Shown here in pieces: positions 11,964-23,337 of a stretch of 64,000 nt of DNA; the first letter of the stretch is position 1, and the number at the start of each line of letters is the position of its first letter. Source of the DNA: Oikopleura dioica (taxonomy: Eukaryota > Chordata > Appendicularia > Copelata > Oikopleuridae); NCBI GenBank assembly GCA_907165135.1, contig OU015566.1, forward strand, positions 6,680,157 through 6,744,156, written 5' to 3'. A model generated the notes under the pieces. It did no database searches and had not been told where the DNA came from. It worked only from the letters and a program-made list of their open reading frames with translations. The position numbers and the translations under genes are program-made.

Positions 11964-14900
11964 CTAAATATCTTCACAGAAAAGGTTTACTTTGTCTTCG
12001 CTTGTGACAATAACATTCGCCGAGACTTTGCCACTGACGGGGACAGTACAGTTCAACTGAGTCGGCACTTCGTCGATGAGCCACTCTAGAATGATGACTT
12101 CTTCCTCGACTCCATTCATGTCGATGTAAATATGAGAGGGGTCGATGTCCATTCGAGCAAATCTGACGGGAGATACGGAGGTCATTTTTGAAGTCGTCTC
12201 GCCGAAGAGCGAGATTTCGTGATTCAGCTGAGTTCCCATTTTCCAAATCGGCGAGCCAGAAAAGACGACGACGAGTTCACTGTAGTTCCCAACGTTTCTG
12301 TACTTCATTTCGTCTCCGTACTGTCCTTTGTAGTAAGAAAACTCGCCGGTATGAGTTACAGCCATGTAGTTTTTGGACTCTTTATGGGCTGGCTGATGGG
12401 AAATAAAAGGAGGGTTGCTTTCAGCAAAAGCCATGGTCAAATCAAAGAGGGTTTCGTTGGTGTCTCCGATCTGAGAGTACGTGAACCACTCCGTAGTTCC
12501 GTTCAGGTAGAGTTTTGTATCAAGCGTCCAAATGAGAATGTCAGGAATTGACGCGGGAACTGATGGCTTGAGAATTCTTCCGTCTGGCATCATCGTTCTG
12601 TTCAGCAATTTCATGTCCGTCTTCCCGATTTGGTCGCCGATACCAACTGGTCCGGTGGACAGAGTGGCGACCATCGCTTGTAAGTATGTTCTAAATTCGT
12701 ACTTGTCTCCATAACGAGGATTGCCAGGCTGTTCTTTTGTAGTCCAGAAGACATCTTTGAACGGAGCCAAACCGAGAGCGTTCGAGTAGGTTGTGCTGAT
12801 TCCGATGTCCCACTGACGATTTCCAGGGTGGTAATCGTCGGAAACGCGGATGATGGTGACAGCAGGGATTTCTAATGACTTTCAACCGGTTTATTCTTTG
12901 ACAATTTTTATGTGCAAAAAACCATAAGTAGCGTTCATCTAAATCAAATGCATAATATTTTCTATACGGCTTTTTCGAAACTTTAATTATAGGATTAAGT
13001 AAAGTTGAGAAGAAAACTGATGCACGTCAATACAAATGATCCACAAATGTAGATTCTACATGAACATTAAGATAAACCCTTACTGAAGCATGTGTCTAGG
13101 CATAGCCATGCAATAGAGAATATTAATTCCGTGCTCTTCTGCAGCTTGACCCATCTGCATCAACCAGTCCCGTCCCAAAGTGGCACTAGTCGTCAACTCT
13201 TCCAACTTCTCCGTCTGTTTGTTTAGCCAATCCTGTTCATAGACCTTCAATCCCCAGGAAGTAGCATTCGCGAACAGATCTCGCCAAAAGTCGATCGTCG
13301 TCGGTAGCGCTGTCTCGTTCTCTCCTTTTTGAACGATAAAATCGTACTGACCCCCGTTTTGCTTTGCGTAAGACGTGCTTGCTGACCACCACCTGTTGTG
13401 AGCAGTAACTGGTAGATGCGTTTTCTCAAACGTTTCTTCCATGCCATTCGGGAAAACGCTCGGCATGGCTGTCCAGTTCACAACACCTATCAGTACACAA
13501 GTTCACTTATCGCAGCGGTTTACTTATCACAAACCTCCATGGTCCCCAGCGTCCTTGAAGTACCACCAAGAGTCGTAGTTCCAGGACTTTTCTCAGAGTT
13601 TCAAAAGTGCTGCTACTACAGTTTTTTCTACAGTGGCTTTTCTATTTGTTTTCTTTGAAAACTCTGGCTGGAATGGAATATCCTGTTTGGCAATTTTCTC
13701 AAGTTGATCTTCGTAGACGTCGTTTTGGTCAGTGTGGTAATAATAAAAGGCTCCGTTATCAGTCCAGTAACTCAAATAATTCGCAGTCATATCGGACTCC
13801 CGCTTATCCAGGGTCTTTCCATAGCGCTTTCGTAAGGTAGAGCCCAATTTGTCCATTCCTGCGGAGAAACCTTTGTCTAAATAATTGTTGGTGACAGTTG
13901 GTAGGGGTTGAAACTCACTGGAGTATGAAATTATCGTCTCTAACGAGAATCCAAAAGGTACTTCGTTTACTGATCCTTTATAGAGTTTCGAAGACGGAAG
14001 TGGAATCGGCTCATGCCTAGGCTTAGATTTACCTAGACCTCTGAACGCGTTAGATGTACAACACGAACACATGGCGGGGGTTGAACCGCGGCGGATCACA
14101 CGGACCGGTTCTAAGGACTCGTAATTGCAGCCACCAGAAATGCGAATTTACAGCAATCCCGCGTAAGTGATTTGTAATGACAAAACTCAAATGACCGCTG
14201 TTGACCGATGGCGGTCGAAAAGAAGCACGGCAGACAAATGTTATTTTGCTTAGGCGAAAATTAAGGTCATGTAGATGATTGCCGCATTACAGAATTATAA
14301 ACAAGGGAAAACGTGTTGGAAATGCCACCCGAGACATGAAGAAAATCATGATTTTCCCCCTTTTTTCTTAGAAACTCGAACCCATGAGCCCAAACCAAAG
14401 CTCATTGTAATAATCATTTTGCGCCACTTGAGTGTTGTGAACCATGAAGTTGGAGTACGAAGAGATAGCGAAGAACTGCCCCGCGTATCCTCGAGTGTAG
14501 TTCGCCTCGTCGAAGACAAAAAAGGGCCCTCCTTCGAGACCGCCGCACATGTCGGTCATGTTCTTCTGATCCCAGCTGCCTTTACGTAGGTCGGTCCAGC
14601 CTGTGTGATAGCCACAAGGGTTGATGTAGTAGGCGTCGCTTTCTTTGGGCACCTTGACTGATGGAAAGGACGTGGACACTCGATCTCGGTCGTAAATCGA
14701 CATGTTCGGATAATTCGGAAAGAAGTGTTGCCCGAAGACGACCGTTTCAAGGTCGTTGTAGTTACGCATGTAGACGTGTGCCTCTACTCCCTAAAAAGAA
14801 AGAGAAAGAAAGTCAACAATCCTTTTGACTAGAAATTGCTTCAATCAGGTCTTCTTGCTCTTAGATGAAGGATTTTAAAATAAAAGGAAGCTACGCTTTT

Positions 14901-16236
14901 GTAGCCTCAGTCAAAAATTTGTTGTTCTAAACGTAATCTATCGTTCTGATAAAAATTTTCTGTCAAAATTTCGGCGCACTATAAAATATAGGTTCTATTT
15001 CAAATTGAGCCTATTATGGTGTTTATATATGTAGAATTTGGTACATTCAATTCCTCTTCTTCTGCAAAAGTGCTTCCTAGAAATAAGTTATAGAAGAGGT
15101 CAAAAACCTCCGCAAAAATTGAGATCATTCGTTAATATTAAATTGATTCAAAAAAGTTATCCACCGAATATCCGAAATTTACTTGAATGAGGCTAAAAAG
15201 AGCACATTATGGCTATTTTATGTTAAAGCTGCTCTAGAAGATTATGACCGAATGATTTTGAAAAAAGATTTCTAAATTGACTCAAAATGCAAAGTTTTAA
15301 AAAATATAAATTTTGCTAAAAAATCAGGCGATTACGGTGCTTATTTTTTTCTATAAAGAACCAAGTTGGCTCTATTAAAAATTTGTATTGACGGATCTTA
15401 CGTCCACTGAAGAATATGATTAAAATAACACCTATATTATTAAATATTTGAATGTAGGGAACAAAATTTATGTTATGGTCTCTCTGTACATTTAACAATT
15501 AGTTTTATTGACACCGCATTATATCAAATATCTTTATCAGACGGTAAGTACCGTCTATAGACAGTTGTCTATAATGCCTATAATAATCACTATAAAATGT
15601 CCAAAAAAAGACAGGAAAACAACTGTAAAATATTGCATTTTCATCAAAATTGGCTCCAGAGCAGACAGGAAATGAGGGCTTTCTGGAAGCAACCGTACTA
15701 ATTTTGAGGTAAAAAAGTCTTACGAGATGGACCGGATGTGAGCTAAAGTTGCTCCGTACGTCTATCGCACCTATCCGTTTTTCGAGTAATAAGGAGCACA
15801 TAGCTCCTAAGCAAAAATTGTTATTTGTGTTTAATTACGAGTTGTCATTAGTATCAATGCTTGTATCTGACCTAGACGATAACCAAAAACTCTATATTGA
15901 AGGAAAAAAGCCGGCACTTATGGTGCTTTACCTTCGGCGGAGCAAGCATCACGAAGACAGACTCATCATAAGCGCCAATTACGTCCTCTCCATATCTGTG
16001 CATTTGGACTAGGAAAATATTTCATCTCAGAAGTTTGGGGCACGTGTTGAAAAATTACCGGGTACGACTTCCAGTTCTCCGTTAATGGTATTGTAGCATT
16101 CGCCATTCTGGCAGAGCATGTAATGTCCCGAATCAAGATACGCTCCCTCATCGCCACGGATGATCCACTGGCCGTTGGGGGTCACGTCGAAGTGGTACGC
16201 CGCCGCGAAAATCGGCAAAAAGAGAAAGAAAATCAT
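11964..16236 (-). CDS. Secreted glycosidase-like protein (GH-D/GH36-like barrel, putative)
   Basis: Seven exons: 16059-16236, 15932-16008, 14382-14790, 13663-13969 (3' end uncertain), ~13535-13591, 13083-13486 and 11964-12878. A signal peptide (MIFFLFLPIFAAAYHF) opens the protein of about 780 residues. Conserved-looking blocks are YWTDNGAFYYY, DSWWYFK, HNRWWSAS, YEQDWL (acid at a strand end), SDDYHPGNRQW, and GPVGIGD followed by DGRILKPS. The order and spacing recall TIM-barrel enzymes of the alpha-galactosidase/raffinose-synthase clan, from memory and without a search. Many N-glycosylation sequons occur. Two exon joins (13083/12878 and 13663/13591) fit poorly with GT-AG. The 1.14-kb intron at 14791-15931 is unusually long here, and no inverted-repeat element was found in it. 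A TATATAAC box lies 40 bp upstream of the ATG. Confidence 0.75.
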
Positions 16237-16275
16237 GGTTTGACTCTTCTGACTGTTCTGACCCAAATTTCATCA

Positions 16276-16283
16276 GTTATATA
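16276..16283 (-). promoter_or_regulatory. TATA box of the glycosidase-like gene
   Basis: TATATAAC on the minus strand, 40 bp before the start codon at 16236. This would give a 5' leader of only about 10-15 nt. Confidence 0.45.
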
Positions 16284-16722
16284 TTCTGCAATAAAATTTG
16301 GGCGTGGTGATACTTGACTTGAGTATTTGAACCGGAGGTAGTTACCTTCCATTCAATTTTTATTGCTCTTTATTTGCCTGCGATTTTGCAAGAGACGAAA
16401 TTCGAGAGAGCAAGAGATTTTTGAGTTTTTATAAGATGATATTTTTGTTTATTTATATACAGAATTTTTATGAAAAAAAAACAAACCTTTTTGGTCAGAT
16501 CGTTAGCTGGATGGATGGAAACATGGCGGCAGAAGAGGATCTTCTTCTTTGTTCATTTTCTTGGTCATCCACCTTCAGTGTCGCGGAACTTTTTCAAATT
16601 TACAAAATACAAGCAATTACAGATGATTTTTTCTAGACAAATTTTACATTGACCTCCTTGGAAAAAATGGTCAAATTTTTAAAATTGTCCAAAGTCGTTT
16701 AAGCTTTAGGACACTAGTTCTT

Positions 16723-17841
16723 TTAGTTCTCGCCGACGACTGAGTACACGTGGGGGTTTCCTTCCTCGTTGACGACGACCTCGCCTCCTCGTCCGCTGCA
16801 CTGACCGGCTGGCACTACTGAAAAGTTTTCGACAAAGTTCTCGCTATCCAAGAAGCTCTGGCTTCGGCAGCATTCGCTGAAGTTGACATCGTATGGGTAT
16901 CTGAACAGAGAGTTTGCTGCTTGCCTCGGGATCTTTAGGAAACCTGTTGGGGTAAAATCCACAGCAGTTCTGTTTGTCGTGACCGTGGAACTGCTTGTCG
17001 CAGGACGCATTGTCCTGTGGGTTGAAAGAGCCGCCGCCGTTGATAGTTCGGAATTGCTCGTCCATGCAGTGGCTTCCCCAGAGCTCGTCATCGGGCTCGT
17101 TAGCAGCGCAGTCCTATGTTGATGGGTTAATGAGGAGCAATTGGAAGTTACTGGTGTTAATGAGTATTTTAGGTATTTGAGGAGAATTCTTACCTGTTCG
17201 GCTTTAGCAATGTTTTCGGCGAATCGTTTGTCGCATTCACAAACGTTTTCACCGTCCTGTTTTGGGTTGTTCGAGCAGTCGAGTTGTCTGTTTCCGGCGG
17301 CGTCTTCGGTGAAATCGACACTGTAGGCAACATCGGTGTAGTTGGCGGAGTAATCATTGAGGACGCACTTGTAGCATCTGTAGAGTTCTTTGCAGTGGTG
17401 ATCAACCATGTCCTTGGTCTTTCCACCGCCGATGACGCCGTCGGCTGTGCCTTGAATCCAGCAGTAGCATCCGTAGTTGGTCATTTTTCCTTCAAGAGTT
17501 GTGAGCTCGCTTTCAAAGTCAGCAAGTGTGGCTGGATTTGTAGAGTCGGAGCCAAAGTTCTGCAAATAGAGCATCATAGTAGCCAGTGGTCGGAATCCGG
17601 CTTCTCCGTCAATGTCTGCTCGGCGATGACGCGGCGAACCGGTCATGTCCGAGATCCACTGTCCGGTCAGTGCTCGTTTCACGTCCGACTGGTGCATGAC
17701 TGACTTGGCATAGGCTGCGGCGAGGAACGATGTGAAGATTTTCTGAAACAATCTCTTTTAAAATTTTGCTCGACGAAGCAAACATAGCTTTTATAGAAGT
17801 CTTTTTTATAAAATTTTGACAAAAAATAATCAACTTACCAT
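16723..17841 (-). CDS. Secreted phospholipase A2-like protein, catalytic His/Asp absent
   Basis: The first exon is just the ATG (17839-17841), followed by an intron of about 100 nt. The signal peptide is then KIFTSFLAAAYA. The PLA2-like core has the calcium-loop motif NYGCYCW. In place of the CC..HD.CY active site it has DHHCKELYRCYKC: the Asp42, Cys45, Cys51 and Tyr52 positions are kept, but His48 and Asp49 correspond to Leu and Tyr. A Cys-rich C-terminal part follows (CDKQFHGHDKQNCCGFYPN, then YPYDVNFSECC). Two further GT-AG introns, near 17114-17195 and 16905-16949, keep the frame; the stop is at 16723. It is probably non-enzymatic, with a binding or structural role. Paralogues with the same substitution exist in other invertebrates (recollection, not checked). 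Confidence 0.75.
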
Positions 17842-17917
17842 TTTCTGCGTTCTGTTAAATTTTCTACTCTCTCGAATTCGACTGAATAGTGAGTGACTTA
17901 AAAAAAGTGTTTCGTTT

Positions 17918-17925
17918 CTTATATA
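17918..17925 (-). promoter_or_regulatory. TATA box of the PLA2-like gene
   Basis: TATATAAG on the minus strand, 77 bp before the ATG. An initiator-like CACTCACTATTCAG follows about 25-35 bp downstream. The 18.0-18.5 kb stretch further upstream is GC-rich and holds no other gene. Confidence 0.55.
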
Positions 17926-18524
17926 CCTCCGCCGAGAAATGTCCGATGCGCGATTCCTCCGAGGGCGCTCGTAAGCTTCGCGCTCGCGAAATGAGCGCGC
18001 GGTAAGACGGCGCCGCGCTGCGAAAAAGTCCCGATCGCCATCTACTAAGCTCTAGTTTTCGAGGGCTGCGAGATTCCGCTCCTAAAGGACATGGATTTCC
18101 GCGTTATGCTAGCTCTGGGCCCTTATCGCAAGGTTAAAATCAGTATCATGCAAGCTCTCATTTTCCAGTCGGAATATATTAACTGTGAACGTTTTTCTGT
18201 AAATCCGCTCTGATAAGGGTATCTAAACAGAACTCGAGGATTTATCTTATCAAACGTAGAATATATCTCGACTCAGCGAACATCTATTTCATAAATATCA
18301 TCGAGTTTCGTGAAGGTCTGTAATATCTATTTGCTTTTACTGTGATAAGCGATCTCCGCAGGACTTTATCTTATGAATGTCTTCCAACGTCAAGTTTCCG
18401 ACCCGCTTACGGCTTTGAAGCTGTGCAAACTCAACTAAAGAAAAGTGACAAAACAACTGTATAAATTCATTACAGATGAAGAGCTTTTTATTTCTCACAG
18501 TGGACAAAAGGAAAAATTAGAATT

Positions 18525-18844
18525 CTAGTCGTCGTAGGGTCCGTCTCGTTCAATCATCACCCAGACATGATAGAACATTTTTCTAGAATTTATTATCATG
18601 AATCATGATTTTAAAAAAGATGCTCTTACCCATCATCCTCCGAAAATTTAGGCCGTAAACCGACTCTATCAAAGAATTCCCTGAAAGTTTCATCCTCGCT
18701 TGCGTCGAAGATCTTCCCCTTCTCTTCCTATAAATAGCTACGTAAAGTAAAGAATGATTGTCAGGTGACCTTTTTTCGCTTGATTTCTGATAGTTCATGA
18801 GCGTTCCATTTGAATTCTTCGAGCCTCGTCAGTTTTTCATCCAT
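18525..18844 (-). CDS. 76-residue protein, family not recognised
   Basis: The ATG at 18844 opens MDEKLTRLEEFKWNAHELSE. Two short introns (about 18727-18768 and 18582-18630, both GT-AG) join three exons, ending in VWVMIERDGPYDD and TAG at 18525-18527. AATAAA follows near 18488. The product is highly charged, with a basic coiled-coil-like first half and no signal peptide or membrane segment. It starts only about 55 nt after the stop of the dioxygenase gene on the same strand, with TTTACCTCTTGAAAG just before its 5' end. That spacing suits a trans-spliced operon partner, as is common in appendicularians (inference). Confidence 0.5.
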
Positions 18845-18897
18845 TTTAGTATCTTTCAAGAGGTAAATAGAAAGCCATGTTAGAGTCTTAATTTAGA

Positions 18898-19712
18898 TTA
18901 ACAAATTTTCAACCTCGTCCCGAAAAACGTCGGCCAAGACCATCTAAACGGCACATTCGCGTTTCTAACTTGATGAAACGTTGCAGGAATGACTCCGTAC
19001 GTAAGGTGCTCGAGAAGATTTCCAAAGTTGACGACGAAGGTATCCTTGATGGGCGGAATAGAGAACCACTCGTCTTTGGACATTGCTTCGAGCCCGCCAG
19101 CGTCGTCTTGCATCAAAATCGTTATGAAAGAGTTGTCGAAGTGGCCCCGAAGAGACCACCTTTATGGTGGAGTTTGCTCGTAGCAGACTACGTTTTGGGA
19201 TCCCTGCGGCTCTTAAATGAGTGAATAGGGTTTCAAGAAAACAGCATTATACCGAGTCTATTTGACAGCCGTCCTTTTTCAAGACCAAGAGCAGTTTCAA
19301 AGAAGCAGAATAGTCGAAACGCAAGCTTGGAAATTTCACAGATATACTTGTGAAACAACGAATCAACGTATTCAACGTCAATGGAAGCATCCTTTTCCAC
19401 AATTCCAACGAAAGGGGGCAAGTCAAAAGCTGTGTCGCTGTGAACTAGTTTTCCTTCGTATTCTTGAAGCTCTTTTCTTTTCGACGGCGAAAGATGGTAG
19501 AAATCGTAAGTGACCTGCTTTATCTCTTGAATAAGTGTTTTGTCGACTCCGTGACTCGAAATGTACATAAATCCTGTGTTCACCAGCGCTAGGTACAGTT
19601 TTTCTACTTCCTCGGGATTATGTGAGAGCACTTCAAGGTCGATTATTGGAGCGTGGTGAGCTTTTTTCGCCCGAGCATCTTTGAATTTTTCCTCTGCTGT
19701 TGTTTTTTCCAT
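18898..19712 (-). CDS. 2-oxoglutarate/Fe(II) dioxygenase (isopenicillin-N-synthase-like) with an internal stop
   Basis: Exon 1 (about 19250-19712) encodes the N-terminal dioxygenase domain (HAPIIDLEVL, GFMYISSHGV, FYHLSPSKRKEL). A ~41-nt intron leads to exon 2 (18898-19209). Exon 2 holds the catalytic fold: HFDNSFITILMQDDAGGLE supplies the HxD iron ligands, VVNFGNLLEHLTYG follows, and ATFHQVRN supplies the distal His with the co-substrate Arg region. The frame is continuous across exon 2 except for one TAA (19162-19164) between YEQTPP and RWSLRGHFD. Both sides match the family in the same frame, so this is a nonsense change, a sequencing error or a read-through site rather than a wrong exon call. 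No GT-AG intron can remove it in frame. Confidence 0.75.
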
Positions 19713-20506
19713 TGAACTTCTCGTTTTCTATCTCTAAGGCGACAAAATCGCGATTTCTTATTTAGTATAAAAAATCTATTGGCTTGGTCGGAAATGACGA
19801 GACTCAACCCTGCCAACTATCGTTACGGTAATTCTATCGTTGCTAGATCTCTGTCTTTGATATACAGTAAATCACTTCTGTGACGATTTCCGGTGATGTT
19901 CTTTCGAACGATAAATAAAACGTCAGCCGAACGCGCTCCACGGAAGACATTCAAGAGACAAAAGCTGGGCGGCGATAACCTTTGGCTTACTTCATAACAT
20001 TTACTGAATATGCCCGGCAGTTCTTGAGAAGTCATTTTCAGGGTGAAGATAATTTCATTAACGTGCACGTGAAGTGTCTTTCCCTCGCATATCTATCAGT
20101 TTCGGCAAAACTGGACGAAATTCAATCTCTGCCTCAAGTTGATACTTCGAGCCTCGAAGTTCGAGGACGACCAAAGCCAAGAGCCTGAACCACAGAGCGT
20201 TCCACTTTCCACATTCCGATCAGGCTTCGTGAAATAATTACGCAAAGAGATCGGCTTCAAGATCACATTGCTAGATGCCTAAAATACCAGTTTATTATAA
20301 GAACCAGTATATTTGATTCATAAGTAAGACCTTTGAAGACTCTTGATGGAACTTTCACAAAGATTGAGCAATAATAGATGGTATCAAATGTGAATAAGGA
20401 GTACAGAGTAAGCAGGGGTGTTCATATGTGGAAACGGTCCAAAAATAAACAGGAAGTACTTCTTAGGTAGAAATTATTACACCGTAGTTATTTCCGCTTT
20501 AGACCC
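19713..20506. other. Intergenic region
   Basis: About 800 bp upstream of the dioxygenase gene and of the minisatellite ORF. A short minus-strand frame near 20017 (MTSQELPGIFSKCYE followed by GTAAGC) could be a first exon, but no acceptable second exon was found. Confidence 0.35.
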
Positions 20507-20514
20507 TATATAAT
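20507..20514 (+). promoter_or_regulatory. TATA box upstream of the minisatellite ORF
   Basis: TATATAAT lies 48 bp before the ATG at 20562, with a polypurine run and TTTTTAAG immediately before the start codon. Confidence 0.4.
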
Positions 20515-20561
20515 CAACCCGAGACAACTCAAGTCATCAAAAAAAAAAGTTGATTTTTAAG

Positions 20562-21065
20562 ATGAGCGAAACCAACAACGACCAACAAGATCGACCTCCC
20601 CACCATCGACGAGTCGGAGACGAGGAAGATCGACCTCCTCACCATCGACGAGTCGGAGACGAGGAGGATCGACCACCCCACCACCGACGAGTTGGAGACG
20701 AGGAAGATCGACCACCTCACCACCACCACCGACGAGTTGGGGACGAGGAAGATCGACCTCTCCACCATAGACGAGTCGGAGACGAAGAAGATCGACCTCC
20801 TCACCATCGACGAGTCGGAGACCAGGAAGATCGACCACCCCACCATCGACGAGTTGGAGACGAGGAAGATCGACCTCCCCACCATCGACGAGTCGGAGAC
20901 GAAGAAGATCGACCTCCCCACCATCGACGAGTCGGAGACCAGGAAGATCGACCACCCCACCATCGACGAGTTGGAGACGAGGAAGATCGACCTCCCCACC
21001 ATCGACGAGTTGGAGACGAGGAAGATCGACCTCCCCACCATCGACGAGTCGGAGATGAGGAGTAA
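20562..21065 (+). CDS. Repeat protein encoded by a 39-bp minisatellite
   Basis: From the ATG (MSETNNDQQ) the frame runs through about 12 units of the 13-residue motif DRPPHHRRVGDEE to TAA at 21063-21065. A TATA box lies upstream and AATAAA near 21200. The period is divisible by three and lacks stops, so a second plus frame (TIDESETRKIDLP repeats, which lacks its own ATG) and a minus frame (SIFLVSDSSMVGR repeats) are also open. ATG context and TATA spacing favour the first frame, but the gene may not be real. If translated, the product is an extremely polar, His/Arg/Asp-rich, probably disordered protein. Confidence 0.4.
   Translation: MSETNNDQQDRPPHHRRVGDEEDRPPHHRRVGDEEDRPPHHRRVGDEEDRPPHHHHRRVGDEEDRPLHHRRVGDEEDRPPHHRRVGDQEDRPPHHRRVGDEEDRPPHHRRVGDEEDRPPHHRRVGDQEDRPPHHRRVGDEEDRPPHHRRVGDEEDRPPHHRRVGDEE
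20588..21056 (+). repeat. 39-bp minisatellite, ~12 units
   Basis: The unit begins CGACCTCCCCACCATCGACG. Copies differ by point changes and by one CACCAC expansion near 20715. Copies carrying the ATAGACG and GGAGACC variants recur, suggesting higher-order duplication. Confidence 0.9.
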
Positions 21066-23337
21066 GGCCAATGAAATCATCTTGCTTAGGAAAACGGACC
21101 CCCGCACCGGAACAACAACCTGATCTCTCACTTTATCCATTTCTTTATTTCTCTTTCATTATTTGTTCAATATTTTTATTTCTTGAAAATTTTGGATGAA
21201 TAAATTCCCTAGCAAAAAAAAAAAACAAATTTTTCAAGCATTTTTCATCAGAATTATTATCGAAAAAAATAGCTTTATAAATTTTACGGACATTATATAG
21301 AGCTTGGCAGGTATAAATGGAAATTTTAAAATCACCCTTCATTGAATGGAGGGCCTCTATCATGAAAATTAAGGGCAGGGCTTGGATCAAATATCTGCGA
21401 TGAGATTCTGACGGGTACATTAATCGATGATGTGCGACAATGAGTCTGCAGCTTTTTAGAAGCCCTCCTGTATGTTCTATTAATCCGACGCGAGCAGGTT
21501 TTGTATCTGAAGAAAAATTCCAATCCGTTAGAATTAGACACCTTCACAAACATTTTGGCACGCTTCTGTTGTATATTTAACAGAATAAAGAAGAGACAAC
21601 AACACTTGCGCAGCATTTGTCTCAATTCGTGAAATTGGGTTAGAGCGTTGGCCATTCTAATCCAGAACGGTAACCAATTATACCTGTGCTTGAACTGAGT
21701 TCATTGTCCAGCAAAAAAAGCCACGTTATGACGGTTTTCAACGAAGCATTGGCAAATTCAAATTCAAACAAGGCGTTTCTTGGAAAAGCTCGTCAATTGG
21801 AGTTGTCTACGCTTTTCTGTTGGTAGTACAGGATCAGTAGCTCACGAAAATCGCGCTTTAGGCTCCTTGCGCGAAGTGCTCTCATTGAGAAGAAAAACAA
21901 CGCACCCTTTGGTTTTCCGAGGGTTACAGGTTTTACCTAAAAGTTTGTGAACCCGCACTCTCTTCGCAAAAACACTCCTTGATCTTCAAACAAGGCGCTC
22001 AAACTCACGTTTTTCTGCTGATTATCTTCAGTATTCAATATTCATGCAATACATTACTGTATGAATTGAATTCTGAGAGCCGCTGATCTTTTCCGAAAAA
22101 TGAACTCTTCTGCTTGGCTTTGTAGAACTAACAATGTCATGTTTTGCATGTGTCAAAGTAGATTTATATTTTCTCAGCTGACAAGAAATATCGGCTTAGC
22201 TGCAAGAAGTTTACGGTTGGCATGTATTTTTCAGAATCCGTTGTCAGACTCTTATATTGCTCCCTATTGAACAGAGAGATGCTACGGTGACCGTGTGGTC
22301 TAGTTCTTTCTAGTAGAAATTGATCATCGGATAAGCGATTCGTCTTGGAGATTCAGCCATCTAGGCGAAGATCTCTCTAACGTGTCATCAAGCCATTTTT
22401 CTTGCGTCATTTTTAAATTTATATCGCCATGAAGTTCCGTAGAGGTTGTCTTAGAACTGGTAAAAGTACTTCCCAGGCTATTTACAGCTGGTTTTTTGAG
22501 TCTACCAGCTGAAAATGATGATTAATTGGTAACGTGTACTTCTAGTTCGTCAAGTTCCGTAATACCCTTCGAGTACTGCGAATTCTCGAGTCAGTCTTCT
22601 TCTCCAGCGGCTGTCAAAGTCAAGATCGATTGCTCCTTTCACGAAATTTCCGTGAACGAAAATTCGTTCTAGGTCAAAAAGGGCGAAAAAAGGTTCCGGC
22701 AAAACTGGAGTCTTTTGTTACCAAGGTTTGTTTTTCTTGTTGATTTTCGTAGTTATCTTCATGCAACTTGAAAAGAAGGACGTTCATTTTAAGACGAAAC
22801 CGTTTAGCGCCTAAACGTAAGCCCGAGCGACTTTGATCTTTAGTCTTATTTAAAACAAGCACCTTAGAAAACATCCAGCGCTGTCTCTTCAAGATCCGTC
22901 CTGTCGCTTTTTTGACGTCTCCATTAAATTACGTAGCGAGCCATCTATCAGGAGGACTTTTGACGTGAATTTCAATAAAATCAAGCTCAGAAAAAAAGAT
23001 CGAAAAAAAAGAAAAAAACTTTTTTACGGCCTTTTTGAACTGATTTATCTTGAAAGGTTAAATTTGGAACTGTGTCAAAAGGAAAAAAAGCTATTTCTTA
23101 GGACGCATTACACAGATATTAAACTGAAAACTTCCTTATCACAAGCTTGGGGTCGTTTATACAACACCAACCGTTTGTGGTTCTGATAAGCATGGATCTA
23201 AACTAGAATTAAGCAAAAAAGGTAGATATGGATAAGCGTGGTTATCGTAATTTTGTTAGACCGTTGGGGAATTTAGGCGACCATTCATTTTGGTGGAGAA
23301 ACCGGCACTTTTCGAAAAAAAGGAGTGACAGTCGAGA
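21066..23337. other. Gene-poor stretch
   Basis: No gene supported. An open frame at 21332-21655 (-) and a lysine-rich one at 22965-23186 (+) lack splice or motif support. Confidence 0.4.

Noticed and set aside
14040..14110. tRNA-like B box GGTTCAACCCC on the minus strand
   Set aside because: The T-arm pairs poorly, no matching acceptor stem or A box was found, and it lies in an intron. At most a pseudo-tRNA or SINE trace.
16059..16236. Phospholipase-B-like identity for the 12-16 kb gene
   Set aside because: The motifs (YWTDNG, NRWWSAS, YEQDW, GPVGIGD) do not match phospholipase B; a glycosidase-like barrel fits better.
19823..20068. Minus-strand frame beginning MHVNEIIFTLK
   Set aside because: It has a plausible GTAAGC donor, but no acceptor gives more than a few codons before a stop.
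20529..21140. 203-codon minus-strand frame (SIFLVSDSSMVGR repeats)
   Set aside because: It is the reverse complement of the minisatellite, open only because the period is a multiple of three.
21332..21655. 107-codon minus-strand frame with an ATG and a weakly hydrophobic start
   Set aside because: No partner exon or polyadenylation signal in phase; kept only as a remote possibility.
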